64,000 nt of DNA from NCBI RefSeq assembly GCF_021233435.1, contig NZ_CP089468.1:124001-188000 (forward strand). Reading direction: 5' to 3'. This document shows positions 9,050 to 16,948 of this stretch, one piece after another. The position numbers and the translations under genes are program-made. Below the pieces are notes generated by a model, which was not told the DNA's origin, searched no databases, and saw only the letters and a program-made list of their open reading frames with translations. The number at the start of each line of letters is the position of its first letter. The first letter of the stretch is position 1. Source of the DNA: Halobacterium noricense (GTDB lineage: Archaea > Halobacteriota > Halobacteria > Halobacteriales > Halobacteriaceae).

Positions 9050-9349
9050 TTAGAAGGTGATGCCTTCGGAGAGCAGTACGCCCCACGTGATGAACCAGAG
9101 GGCGAACGACATGAAGCCGACGTAGAGGTGGTCTTTCGCCGAGAAGTCGGTGACGTCGACGCCGGCGACGCGCATCAGCCCGAGTTCGACGGCGACCACG
9201 GCGAGCAACACGAGCAGCCCCGTGCGGCTGGTCGCGTCGGCGACGACCGCCTCCGAGGCGAACGCCGCGACGACGCCGCCGAGGGTGGCGATTGTGGTCA
9301 CCTTCAGGCTGCGCCGGTGGGCAGCCGTCGGGTCCACGGTTTCTGTCAT
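9050..9349 (-). CDS. EMC6-like small membrane protein
   Basis: 99 aa from ATG 9349. After a short soluble N-terminus it has three hydrophobic segments, about residues 18-38, 43-60 and 75-95, including GFMSFALWFITWGVLLSEG. This matches archaeal EMC6-like proteins, homologous to a subunit of the eukaryotic ER membrane insertase complex. It sits directly upstream of rli1 on the same strand, separated by two bases. The role in membrane insertion is inferred from the family. A longer reading frame to 9439 exists but has no typical start context. Confidence 0.75.
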   Translation of the reverse strand: MTETVDPTAAHRRSLKVTTIATLGGVVAAFASEAVVADATSRTGLLVLLAVVAVELGLMRVAGVDVTDFSAKDHLYVGFMSFALWFITWGVLLSEGITF

Positions 9350-9438
9350 ACCCACACGTCCGGGAGCCGCGGTCAAAAGGTGTTCGCTTGCAGCACGGCC
9401 GCTTCCGCCGTCGGTGGTCCGTGGGAGCGTCTCCCGCA

Positions 9439-9446
9439 CTTTTAAG
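9439..9446 (+). promoter_or_regulatory. TATA box of the HTH gene
   Basis: CTTTTAAG lies about 25-31 bases before ATG 9470, supporting a leaderless transcript with that start. Confidence 0.45.
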
Positions 9447-9469
9447 CTCGTGGAGTGTTTCGAAACGTA

Positions 9470-9748
9470 ATGATGGCTGAAGACGACAGTGTGCTGGAGG
9501 GCCTCCCGCCGAGTGCCAAGCTCGTCTACAAGGTGCTCGAGTACGACGGCCCCCTCACGCAGAAGCGAATCGTCGAGGAAACCATGCTCTCCGCGCGCAC
9601 CGTCCGGTACGCGCTCGAACGGCTCGAAGACCGCGGCGTCGTCGACGAGGACATCTACTTCGCCGACGCTCGCCAGAGCCTCTACCAGTTGACTCGCGAG
9701 AAGGAAAGCGAGGACGCGGCTGCGGACGCCGACGCCGAAGCCGCCTGA
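9470..9748 (+). CDS. Winged helix-turn-helix transcriptional regulator
   Basis: 92 aa from ATG 9470; a second ATG follows immediately at 9473. The core reads LPPSAKLVYKVLEYDGPLTQKRIVEETMLSARTV in separate helices, with the recognition helix around SARTVRYALERLEDRG and a beta wing at VVDEDIYFADARQ. The acidic Glu/Ala-rich C-terminal tail is typical for a small haloarchaeal MarR-like regulator. The target is unknown. It is divergent from the EMC6-like/rli1 pair and convergent with the lipoprotein gene downstream. Confidence 0.85.
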   Translation: MMAEDDSVLEGLPPSAKLVYKVLEYDGPLTQKRIVEETMLSARTVRYALERLEDRGVVDEDIYFADARQSLYQLTREKESEDAAADADAEAA

Positions 9749-9767
9749 TTCACGCCCACGAAGCGGC

Positions 9768-10538
9768 CTACTTCTCGACCTGTATGGTTCGACTACCGCC
9801 GTCGCTGCCCCAGGTGTAGTTCACGCGCTCCTCGTTCTCGCCGTAGATTGGAACCCGCAGTTCCAGTCGACCGGTCGCGTCCGGTTGGACCGTGACGGCC
9901 TCTAGCCCCCACCCGCTGATGGATTCTGAGGTCGCCGCTGCCCGGAATGTCCCAGGGCTGCCACCGCTGTTCTTGACGGTCACCGTGACCGTGGTGTGGC
10001 TACCGGACTGCACGGACTCCGGGGCTGCCACGTCGGTCACCGAGAACTCGGGTGGGTCCGAGAGGAACGCCAGCTGTTCGGCATCGAGCGCGGCGTCCCC
10101 GTCCGACCCGCTCGCGGCGTCGACGGGCTCCGGTAGTTCGTAGGACACCACCCTGCGGTCGTCGGTGTCCCGCCGGGAGAAGACAGCATCGGCTCCCGTG
10201 CTGCCCGGAAGCTCGTCGGCTGGCTCGTGAGACTCTCCGTCGAGTACGAGCGACGGTGGCTCACCGTCACCGACGAGCGCGAACACGAAGACGGGACCGT
10301 CGCCGGTCACCGTGTAGGCGTTGTAGTGCGCGCCGGCGTACAGGTAGGTGAACGAGCGGTCGATCCAGACGTCGCTGTCCACGGGAGCCGCGGTGGTCGC
10401 GTGAGTAGTCGAATCCGTTGTCGTCCCGCTCGCCGACCGCCCCGTCGTACTGGTTGTCGCGTCGTCCCCACTGGTACAGCCAGCGACGACTACCGTGGAG
10501 AGACTGGCAGCAGCGGCGAGAACCTCGCGGCGTTGCAT
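9768..10538 (-). CDS. Lipoprotein with CARDB-like beta domain
   Basis: 256 aa. The N-terminus MQRREVLAAAAS is a twin-arginine-type signal and ends in the lipobox VVAGC, so the mature protein is expected to be a lipid-anchored surface protein. A Ser/Thr-rich linker of about 30 residues follows. The C-terminal 100 residues (FSVTDVAAPESVQSG, then VTVTVKNSGGSPGTF) look like a CARDB/Ig-like adhesion domain. No enzymatic motif is seen. It is convergent with the HTH gene and lies 55 bases after the end of the PIN-ATPase gene. Confidence 0.8.
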   Translation of the reverse strand: MQRREVLAAAASLSTVVVAGCTSGDDATTSTTGRSASGTTTDSTTHATTAAPVDSDVWIDRSFTYLYAGAHYNAYTVTGDGPVFVFALVGDGEPPSLVLDGESHEPADELPGSTGADAVFSRRDTDDRRVVSYELPEPVDAASGSDGDAALDAEQLAFLSDPPEFSVTDVAAPESVQSGSHTTVTVTVKNSGGSPGTFRAAATSESISGWGLEAVTVQPDATGRLELRVPIYGENEERVNYTWGSDGGSRTIQVEK

Positions 10539-10593
10539 GGCGTTATCGACTGGGCGGATCGGTAAGTGCTTTCAGTGGATGGCCCCAGCGAAG

Positions 10594-12441
10594 TCACTCG
10601 TTCGGCACGACCGTAATCGTCCGCTCGCGGTCGATGGCGCGCTCTAGTTCCTCAGCGATGGCCGACCCCCGCGAGACCTGGATGTCGCCGCCGCGGCCGA
10701 CCGTCGCCGTGAACAGATACTCGCCGTCGGCCTGCACTTCGACGGTCTCGCCCGCGCGGTCGCCGGACAGCGGCAGGATGATGTGCCGGGACGTGACCTC
10801 CGGGGTCACGATTTGGCCGGCCTCCTGTTCGTTGCTCCCGCCGCCCGAGGTCTCGGTGGTGCGTTCGCCGAGCGTGCGCACGTCGATGTTGATGCCGAGG
10901 CGGTCCTCGATGTCCGAGATACGGCCGCCGCCCTTCCCGATGACGTGGCTGATTTCGTCCTCGGAGACGTACACCACGGCCTCGTTCGGGCCGCGGATGT
11001 CCACCTCGACGGGGCCGCGGGTCGCGGACTGAATCTCGCGTTCGACCTCCTGTTTCGCGAGTTTGTCCACGCCGGATTCGGGGGCCTCCTCGGTCTCCTC
11101 GAGGGGGACCGTGACGACCTGGCGGTTGAACGTGTAAATCTCGTAGGCGGGCGTCCCGGTCGCGAAGTCCTTGACCTGGATGACCGGGCGCGCGAGGTCC
11201 TCCTCCATGAGCCCCTCCGGCACCTTCACCTCCGTCGTCACGTCGTAGACGGTCTCCACGTCGCCCTCCTCGATGTAGACGACGGTGTCCACGATTTGCG
11301 GAATCATGCCGAGTTCGACGCGGCCGACGAGCCGCTGGAGCGCGTCGATGGGGCGGGTGGCGTGCACGACGCCGACCATGCCGACGCCAGCAAGGCGCAT
11401 GTCCGCGAACACCTCGAAGTCGTCGGTCTTCCGGACCTCGTCGTAGATGGTGTAGTCCGGCCGCACCATCAGCAGGGAGTCGGCGGTCTTGGACATCTCG
11501 CCGCCCAGTTCCGTGTACTGGGTGACCTCCTTGCCGACCTGCAGGTCGCGGGGCTTCTCCATCGTCTTCACGACGTTGTCGTGCTCGGAGAGGAACTCCG
11601 CGACGGCCTGCGCGAACGTCGACTTCCCGGCACCCGGCGCGCCCGCGATGAGCACGCCGCGGTCCCGTTCGAGCAGCCGCTCGCGGAGCTCGTCGGCGTG
11701 CTCGTAGTCCTCCATCGTCGTCTTCACGATGGGGCGCACGGCGGTGATTTCGACGGCCTCCGAGAACGGCGGCCGCGAGATGGCGATGCGCATGTCCCGC
11801 ACCTGCGCGATGGTCATCCCCTCCTCGGAGAGCTCCACGAACGCGTCGTCGGCGCGCTTCGCGGTCGTAATCACTTCGTTGGCGTACTCCTCGACGGTCT
11901 CGCGGTCGATTTCCTCCTCGCTTGCGGGCTGGTATTCGATTTCGCCGACCTCGCCGCGCTTGACCATCGGCACCATCTCCTCTTTGAGGTGGACGCTCAT
12001 CGTGAGCTCGTCGAAGTACTGCTCCAGGCCGAGCTCGCCGAGTTCGCGCTCGAGCGGTTCGAGGTACTCCACGTCGATGCCCTTCCCCTTTGCGACCTCG
12101 GCCTGCACGATGTCGCTGGTGAGCAGGCGCGCGTCGTGGGCCATCGCTACGTCCCGGATGATGGCGTCGATGGCGCCCGCCGCCGCCCGCTGGATGTCCT
12201 CCTCGCCGGCGCGCTCGCCGACGTACTTGATGCTGATTTTGCCGTCGTCCGCGAGTTCGACGAGCCGCTGGAGCTCCTCCAGGGCGTCCCACCCGGTCTG
12301 TCGGCCGCTGTTCGCCTGCGCTTCGACCTCGCCGACGACCGCCTCCGGAATGTAGACGGTGTCGCCGTCGTACTCGCCGTCCTCGACCCGCTGAGAGATG
12401 CGGCCGTCGACGACGACGCTCGTGTCGGGCACGATGTTCAT
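10594..12441 (-). CDS. PINc-VirB11-type ATPase-KH protein
   Basis: 615 aa from ATG 12441; the open frame upstream is not conserved in type. Residues 1-140 are a PIN nuclease domain (MNIVPDTSVVVDG with D6 and D12, plus later acidic residues). Residues 230-480 are a PilT/VirB11-like secretion ATPase domain with Walker A GAPGAGKST at 267-275 and the HATRP box. After this comes a KH-type RNA-binding domain with VIGKGGGRISDIE at about 530. This three-domain layout is widespread in archaea (PINc/VapC family ATPase). An RNA-processing or ribosome-linked role is suspected, but none is established. Confidence 0.9.
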   Translation of the reverse strand: MNIVPDTSVVVDGRISQRVEDGEYDGDTVYIPEAVVGEVEAQANSGRQTGWDALEELQRLVELADDGKISIKYVGERAGEEDIQRAAAGAIDAIIRDVAMAHDARLLTSDIVQAEVAKGKGIDVEYLEPLERELGELGLEQYFDELTMSVHLKEEMVPMVKRGEVGEIEYQPASEEEIDRETVEEYANEVITTAKRADDAFVELSEEGMTIAQVRDMRIAISRPPFSEAVEITAVRPIVKTTMEDYEHADELRERLLERDRGVLIAGAPGAGKSTFAQAVAEFLSEHDNVVKTMEKPRDLQVGKEVTQYTELGGEMSKTADSLLMVRPDYTIYDEVRKTDDFEVFADMRLAGVGMVGVVHATRPIDALQRLVGRVELGMIPQIVDTVVYIEEGDVETVYDVTTEVKVPEGLMEEDLARPVIQVKDFATGTPAYEIYTFNRQVVTVPLEETEEAPESGVDKLAKQEVEREIQSATRGPVEVDIRGPNEAVVYVSEDEISHVIGKGGGRISDIEDRLGINIDVRTLGERTTETSGGGSNEQEAGQIVTPEVTSRHIILPLSGDRAGETVEVQADGEYLFTATVGRGGDIQVSRGSAIAEELERAIDRERTITVVPNE

Positions 12442-12576
12442 GTTACCTCGGCGTAGTCGCGGCGTACTGATAAGGGTACTTGCCTCGGCCCGCTGCCGTC
12501 CCCGTGCGGGCCGTGATTCTCGGGAATCTCGCTCCCGCCGAAGCCGACTAACCCCTCGAACGCGTCGGGCCGCGTG

Positions 12577-13701
12577 ATGGGCGAACTCCGCGACCTCACC
12601 GAATGCCTCGTCTCGATTCCGAGCCACGACGACGAGACCGCCGCCGGCGACGCCATCGCGTCGTGGCTCCGCGAGGAGACCGACGCCGACGTGGAGCGCG
12701 ACGACGTCGGGAACGTCCTCGCGTGGCGCAACCCCGAGGCCGACGGCGACAGTCTCGCGCTCGTCGGCCACCACGACGTCGTGCCGCCGGACGAATCACA
12801 GATGGAAGACGGCGTCGCGACGGAGTCGCAACGAGACGGAGGCGGTGAAACCGCCGCTGGCGACTACGTGATTTTCGAGGACGAGGGCCGCCTCTACGGC
12901 CGCGGCACGGCGGACATGAAGGGAGCGGTCGCGGCGATGCTGCTGGCGTTCCGGGACGCCGACCCCGACGGCCCGCTCGCGTTCGCGTCGTTCGTCGGCG
13001 AGGAGTTGGGCGGCGTGGGCGTCCAGCAGGCCATCGACGAGGGGTTCGCACCCGACTACGCCGTCGTCGGCGAGGGGTCGACGGGGTACTCCGCGCCCGG
13101 CGTGCTGGACGTCGCGGTCGCGCACAAGGGCCGCCGCGCGAGCACCGTCACGGCGGCCGGCGAGGCCGCGCACGCCAGCGAGGTCGAATCGGGGAAGAAC
13201 GCTGTCTACCGTGCCTGCGACGCGGTGGACGTGCTCCGCGACCTCGACGCGCCCGACGCCGACGTGCTCGGCCAGCACCTTGCGGGGAGTCTTGCAGTCA
13301 CGGAAATCGAGGGCGGAACGGCGTGGAACGTGATTCCCGAGTCCTGCGAGGTCACGGTCGACGAGCGTGCGGTCCCGGGCGAGCGCGCGGACCTCGAACG
13401 CGTCGAAGCCGTCGACGGCGTCTCGTGGACGGTGGACCAGGACCTCCCGCCGATGGCCTGCGACGACCCCGGGTTCGCCGACAGCGTGCTCGACGTCGTG
13501 CAGACCGTACAGGATGGCGCTGGCGAGCACGTCGCCAAGCCCCACGCGACGGACGCGGGCTGGCTCGCGGCCGCAGGGACGACGTGTCTAATCTGCGGGC
13601 CGGCCGAACCGGGCGAGGCGCACACGGCCGACGAGAGCGTCTCGTTGGACGTGCTCGCGCGGTGTCGTCGGGTGTATGCAGACGTCGCGGGAGCGTGGTA
13701 G
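12577..13701 (+). CDS. M20 family metallopeptidase (DapE/ArgE-like)
   Basis: 374 aa from ATG 12577; a GTG lies one codon earlier. Metal-binding motifs are GHHDVVPP (H65/H66, D67), GRGTADMKGA and the catalytic pair in FVGEELGG; the C-terminal His is in KPHATDAGW. The likely substrate is an N-acylated amino acid such as N-succinyl-diaminopimelate or N-acetylornithine/lysine, which sequence alone does not settle. Residues about 74-93 form an extra polar segment encoded by DNA with two hairpins (12817-12829 and 12841-12855), looking like an in-frame insertion into the loop before the second metal motif. Transcribed in the same direction as the M32 peptidase downstream. Confidence 0.88.
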   Translation: MGELRDLTECLVSIPSHDDETAAGDAIASWLREETDADVERDDVGNVLAWRNPEADGDSLALVGHHDVVPPDESQMEDGVATESQRDGGGETAAGDYVIFEDEGRLYGRGTADMKGAVAAMLLAFRDADPDGPLAFASFVGEELGGVGVQQAIDEGFAPDYAVVGEGSTGYSAPGVLDVAVAHKGRRASTVTAAGEAAHASEVESGKNAVYRACDAVDVLRDLDAPDADVLGQHLAGSLAVTEIEGGTAWNVIPESCEVTVDERAVPGERADLERVEAVDGVSWTVDQDLPPMACDDPGFADSVLDVVQTVQDGAGEHVAKPHATDAGWLAAAGTTCLICGPAEPGEAHTADESVSLDVLARCRRVYADVAGAW

Positions 13702-13767
13702 ACCGCAGGGAGACCACGCAGCTCCGGGAGGGCAATCCTGATAGGCCACGCCGCGTACGCCTAGGGT

Positions 13768-15279
13768 ATGTCGACGCAGGCCTCCGAGGAGACGCCCGAC
13801 GCCTACGCGGCGCTCCTCGACCACTACGAACAGATTTCGAACGTCAACGACGCCAACAGCCTGCTCTCCTGGGACCAGGAAGTGATGATGCCGGAGGGCG
13901 GCACGCCCGCCCGCTCGAAGCAGAAGTCCGCGCTCTCCGAACTCTCCCACGACCTGCTCACCGAGGACAAGGTCGGCGAATGGCTGGACGAACTCGAGGA
14001 TGCGGACCTCGACGACGAGCAGGCCGCCGTCGTCCGCGAGATTCGACGCGAGTACGAGCGCGCCGACCGCGTGCCCAGCGAGCTCGTCGCGGAAATTTCG
14101 GAGACGACCTCCGAGGCGCTCCCGAAGTGGAAAGAAGCGAAGGAAGCGGACGACTTCTCGGTGTTCGCGTCGATTCTCGAAGACCTCGTGGAACTCAAGA
14201 AGGAGTACGCCGAGCACATCGACCCCGACGCCGACGCCTACGAGGTGTTGTTCGCGGACTACGAGCCGTACCTCGACCTCGACACCGCCGAGCGCGTGCT
14301 CGAACGCCTCCGTGAGGAACTCGTCCCGCTCATCGAGGACGTTCGCGAGAGCGACGTCGAACTCGCCGACCCCTTCCAGAGCGAGTTCGACGTCGACACG
14401 CAGGAGGAACTGGCGCGGGACGTGCTCGACACGCTCGGCTACGACTTCGAGCACGGCCGCCTCGACACCGCGCCGCACCCGTTCTCGACGGGCAACCAGT
14501 TCGACGCCCGCGTCACCACGCGGTTCAGCGAGGACGACCCCGTGGACGCCCTGATGAGCACGATTCACGAGTTCGGGCACGCCCGCTACACGCTCGGCCT
14601 CCCCCGCGAGGAGTACGGGAATCCGCTCGGCGAGTCCCGCGACCTCACCGTTCACGAGTCACAGAGCCGCCTCTGGGAGAACCACGTCGGACGCTCCCGC
14701 GTCTTCTGGGAGAAGTTCCTGCCTGCGATGAAGGAGCGCTTCCCGCAAATCGAGGACGCCACGCCGGAGGAGGCCTACGAGGCCGCCAACGAGGTGTACG
14801 AGGACAACCTCATCCGGGTCGAGGCGGACGAACTCACCTACCACATGCATATCATCGTGCGCTTCGAAATCGAGCGCGAACTCATCGAGGGCGACCTCGA
14901 CGTCGAGGACGTGCCCGAGCGCTGGAACGACAAGTACGAGGAGTACCTCGGCGTCCGCCCGGAGACGGACGCGGAGGGCTGCCTGCAGGACATCCACTGG
15001 AGCCACGGCTCGTTCGGTTACTTCCCGACGTACTCGCTGGGGAGCGTGCTCGCTGCCCAGATTTACGACGCCCTCGAAGCCGACGTCGGCGACGTCGACG
15101 AGAAAGTCCGGAACGGGAACTTCGACGTCATCGCCGACTGGCTCGAAGAGAACGTCCACCAGCACGGCGCGAAGTACACCACGCCCGAACTCGTCGAGGA
15201 GGCGACCGGCGAGGCGTACAACGCCGACCACTTCGTGGACTACGTCACCGAGAAGTACACCGAGCTGTACGACCTGTAG
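13768..15279 (+). CDS. M32 carboxypeptidase Taq
   Basis: 503 aa, the normal family length. The zinc motif HEFGH is at residues 267-271, with the third ligand Glu in the helix RDLTVHESQSRLWEN about 30 residues later. Family blocks SLLSWDQEVMMPEGG (N-terminal), IRVEADELTYHMHIIVRFE and DIHWSHGSFGYFPTYSLG (C-terminal) are intact. It removes C-terminal residues from peptides, probably in the cytosol as no signal is present. It lies 66 bases after the M20 gene, suggesting a peptide-turnover pair. Confidence 0.95.
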   Translation: MSTQASEETPDAYAALLDHYEQISNVNDANSLLSWDQEVMMPEGGTPARSKQKSALSELSHDLLTEDKVGEWLDELEDADLDDEQAAVVREIRREYERADRVPSELVAEISETTSEALPKWKEAKEADDFSVFASILEDLVELKKEYAEHIDPDADAYEVLFADYEPYLDLDTAERVLERLREELVPLIEDVRESDVELADPFQSEFDVDTQEELARDVLDTLGYDFEHGRLDTAPHPFSTGNQFDARVTTRFSEDDPVDALMSTIHEFGHARYTLGLPREEYGNPLGESRDLTVHESQSRLWENHVGRSRVFWEKFLPAMKERFPQIEDATPEEAYEAANEVYEDNLIRVEADELTYHMHIIVRFEIERELIEGDLDVEDVPERWNDKYEEYLGVRPETDAEGCLQDIHWSHGSFGYFPTYSLGSVLAAQIYDALEADVGDVDEKVRNGNFDVIADWLEENVHQHGAKYTTPELVEEATGEAYNADHFVDYVTEKYTELYDL

Positions 15280-15370
15280 CGGCACTCGCCGCGCCTGTGA
15301 CGAGCGCCGATTCCGGCGAGACCGTCGCCGGCCGGGTGGCTTTTTCCGCGCTCCGCACTCAGTCGTAGCC

Positions 15371-16411
15371 ATGCGTGCAGCAACCTACCAGGGTCCCGGC
15401 GACATCACCGTCGAGGACGTCCCGAAGCCCGAAGTCGAGTCGCCAAGCGACGCCGTCGTCCGCGTCACACACACCGCCGTCTGCGGGTCGGACCTCTGGT
15501 TCTACCGCGGGGAGAGCGACCGCGAGGAGGGGTCGCGCGTCGGCCACGAGCCGATGGGCATCGTCGAAGCTGTCGGCGACGACGTGACCTCCGTCGAGCC
15601 CGGCGACCGCGTGCTCGCGCCGTTCGCGATTAGCTGCGGGGAGTGCGAGTTCTGCCGGAAGGGCCTGTACACGTCCTGCGTGGCCGAGGAGTCGTGGAGC
15701 GGCGAGAACGGCGGCGGGCAGGGCGAGTACGTGAAGTGCCCGTACGCGGACGGCACGCTCGTCCGGGTGCCGGACCGCTACGCCGACGACGAGGAGACGC
15801 TCGAAGCGCTGCTGCCGCTGACGGACGTGATGGGGACGGGCCACCACGCCGCGGTCAGCGCGGGCGTCGGCGAGGGCGACACCGCCGTCGTCATCGGAGA
15901 CGGCGCAGTCGGGCTCTGTGGCGTGCTCGCCGCCCAGCGCCTCGGCGCCGAGCGCATCATCGCGATGGGCCACCACGAGGAACGCCTCGAACTCGCCGAG
16001 GAGTTCGGCGCGACGGACACCATCGCCGCCCGGGGCGAGGAGGCCATCGAGCGTGCGACGGAACTCACGCACGGCGGCGCGAACCACGTCATGGAGTGCG
16101 TCGGTGCGGCGTCCGCGATGGACACGGCCATCGCCATCGCGCGGCCCGGCGGGACGGTCGGCTACGTCGGCGTGCCGTACGGCGTCACCGAGGAAGGGCT
16201 GGACGTGTTCACGATGTTCAGCGACAACATCACGCTGAACGGCGGCGTCGCGCCGGTGCGTGCGTACGCGGAGGAACTGATGGACGACGTCTTGCAGGGA
16301 ACGCTGGACCCGTCGCCCATCTTCACGAAGACCGTTGGCCTCGACGACGTGGACGAGGGCTACCGCGCGATGGACGAGCGCGAAGCCATCAAGGTGCTCG
16401 TGAAGACCTGA
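15371..16411 (+). CDS. Zinc-dependent alcohol dehydrogenase family protein
   Basis: 346 aa, MDR superfamily. Catalytic zinc ligands C38 (AVCGSD) and H59-E60 (GHE) are present, and four structural-zinc cysteines at C89, C92, C95 and C103. The Rossmann loop GDGAVG lies around residue 177. Substrate is unknown: it could act on an alcohol, polyol or threonine-type compound. It is followed by two independent small zinc-finger genes and preceded by a 91-base gap after the M32 gene, so it is probably its own transcription unit. Confidence 0.88.
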   Translation: MRAATYQGPGDITVEDVPKPEVESPSDAVVRVTHTAVCGSDLWFYRGESDREEGSRVGHEPMGIVEAVGDDVTSVEPGDRVLAPFAISCGECEFCRKGLYTSCVAEESWSGENGGGQGEYVKCPYADGTLVRVPDRYADDEETLEALLPLTDVMGTGHHAAVSAGVGEGDTAVVIGDGAVGLCGVLAAQRLGAERIIAMGHHEERLELAEEFGATDTIAARGEEAIERATELTHGGANHVMECVGAASAMDTAIAIARPGGTVGYVGVPYGVTEEGLDVFTMFSDNITLNGGVAPVRAYAEELMDDVLQGTLDPSPIFTKTVGLDDVDEGYRAMDEREAIKVLVKT

Positions 16412-16474
16412 CGTTGTCCGTGGCTGTCACCTCGATAGATTCAAGTGGTGGTATGACATAGCGTACCACGTATC

Positions 16475-16651
16475 ATGTCGAGCGCATCGACGCCGGACGA
16501 CGACTCGCTTCTGGACGAATTCCTCGAAGACCGCGGCCACGAGACACAGACGTGGGAGGAGAGCTACAACAAGAAGCAGTGTCCGGAGTGCGGTGGGCTC
16601 CACGACGGCAACGCGCGAACCTGTACAGTGTGTGGCTGGTCGCCCGCGTAG
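16475..16651 (+). CDS. HVO_0416-type zinc finger microprotein
   Basis: 58 aa (ATG 16475, TAG 16649-16651). The C-terminal half holds a zinc ribbon, QCPECGG ... ARTCTVCGW, after an acidic N-terminus (DDDSLLDEFLEDRGHE). This agrees with the haloarchaeal HVO_0416 family of very small CPxCG zinc-finger proteins as I remember it. Such proteins are often regulatory, but this one has no assigned role. It stands alone between the alcohol dehydrogenase and another zinc microprotein. Confidence 0.8.
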   Translation: MSSASTPDDDSLLDEFLEDRGHETQTWEESYNKKQCPECGGLHDGNARTCTVCGWSPA

Positions 16652-16719
16652 TCGGTCAGCCCCTTCCTTCGACGGCCAGCACACCTAAGACGAACCCCGA
16701 GAAAGGTTGGCGTGAAGTC

Positions 16720-16878
16720 ATGCCGGAGTGCCAGAACTGTGGGTCGTTCGTGACCGACGCGTACGCGAGAGTGTTCACGCCGAACGAACAAGGCGCCCCG
16801 CGCGTGTGTCCCAACTGCGAGGACAAGATTCGCGACGGCGCGGAAGTACGGGAGGCGAGGTCTACTCGCCGGACGTAG
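16720..16878 (+). CDS. DUF7563-type zinc finger microprotein
   Basis: 52 aa (ATG 16720). Two CxxC pairs, MPECQNCGSFV and RVCPNCEDKI, bracket a conserved YARVFTP segment and are followed by a basic tail EVREARSTRRT. This fits the haloarchaeal DUF7563 family. The gene sits 70 bases before the UvrD-like helicase and 68 bases after the first zinc microprotein. Function is unknown; a nucleic-acid or protein contact through the zinc ribbon is likely. Confidence 0.8.
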   Translation: MPECQNCGSFVTDAYARVFTPNEQGAPRVCPNCEDKIRDGAEVREARSTRRT

Positions 16879-16917
16879 CTCCTCCGTCCTGTCTGTGTAG
16901 CGGAGAATTTCAAGCGG

Positions 16918-16923
16918 TTTATA
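16918..16923 (+). promoter_or_regulatory. TATA box of the helicase gene
   Basis: TTTATA ends 26 bases before ATG 16949, ideal for a leaderless transcript. It marks the helicase plus M24-like pair as a unit separate from the zinc microproteins. Confidence 0.55.
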
Positions 16924-16948
16924 CCGTTTCGGTTCCTCTAGTTGTCTA

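Noticed and set aside
7116-9053. 645-codon open frame opposite rli1
   Set aside because: Shadow of a well-supported gene; composition (Arg/Val/Asp repeats) is that of a complementary frame.
10783-12456. 557-codon open frame opposite the PIN-ATPase gene
   Set aside because: Antisense shadow without domains.
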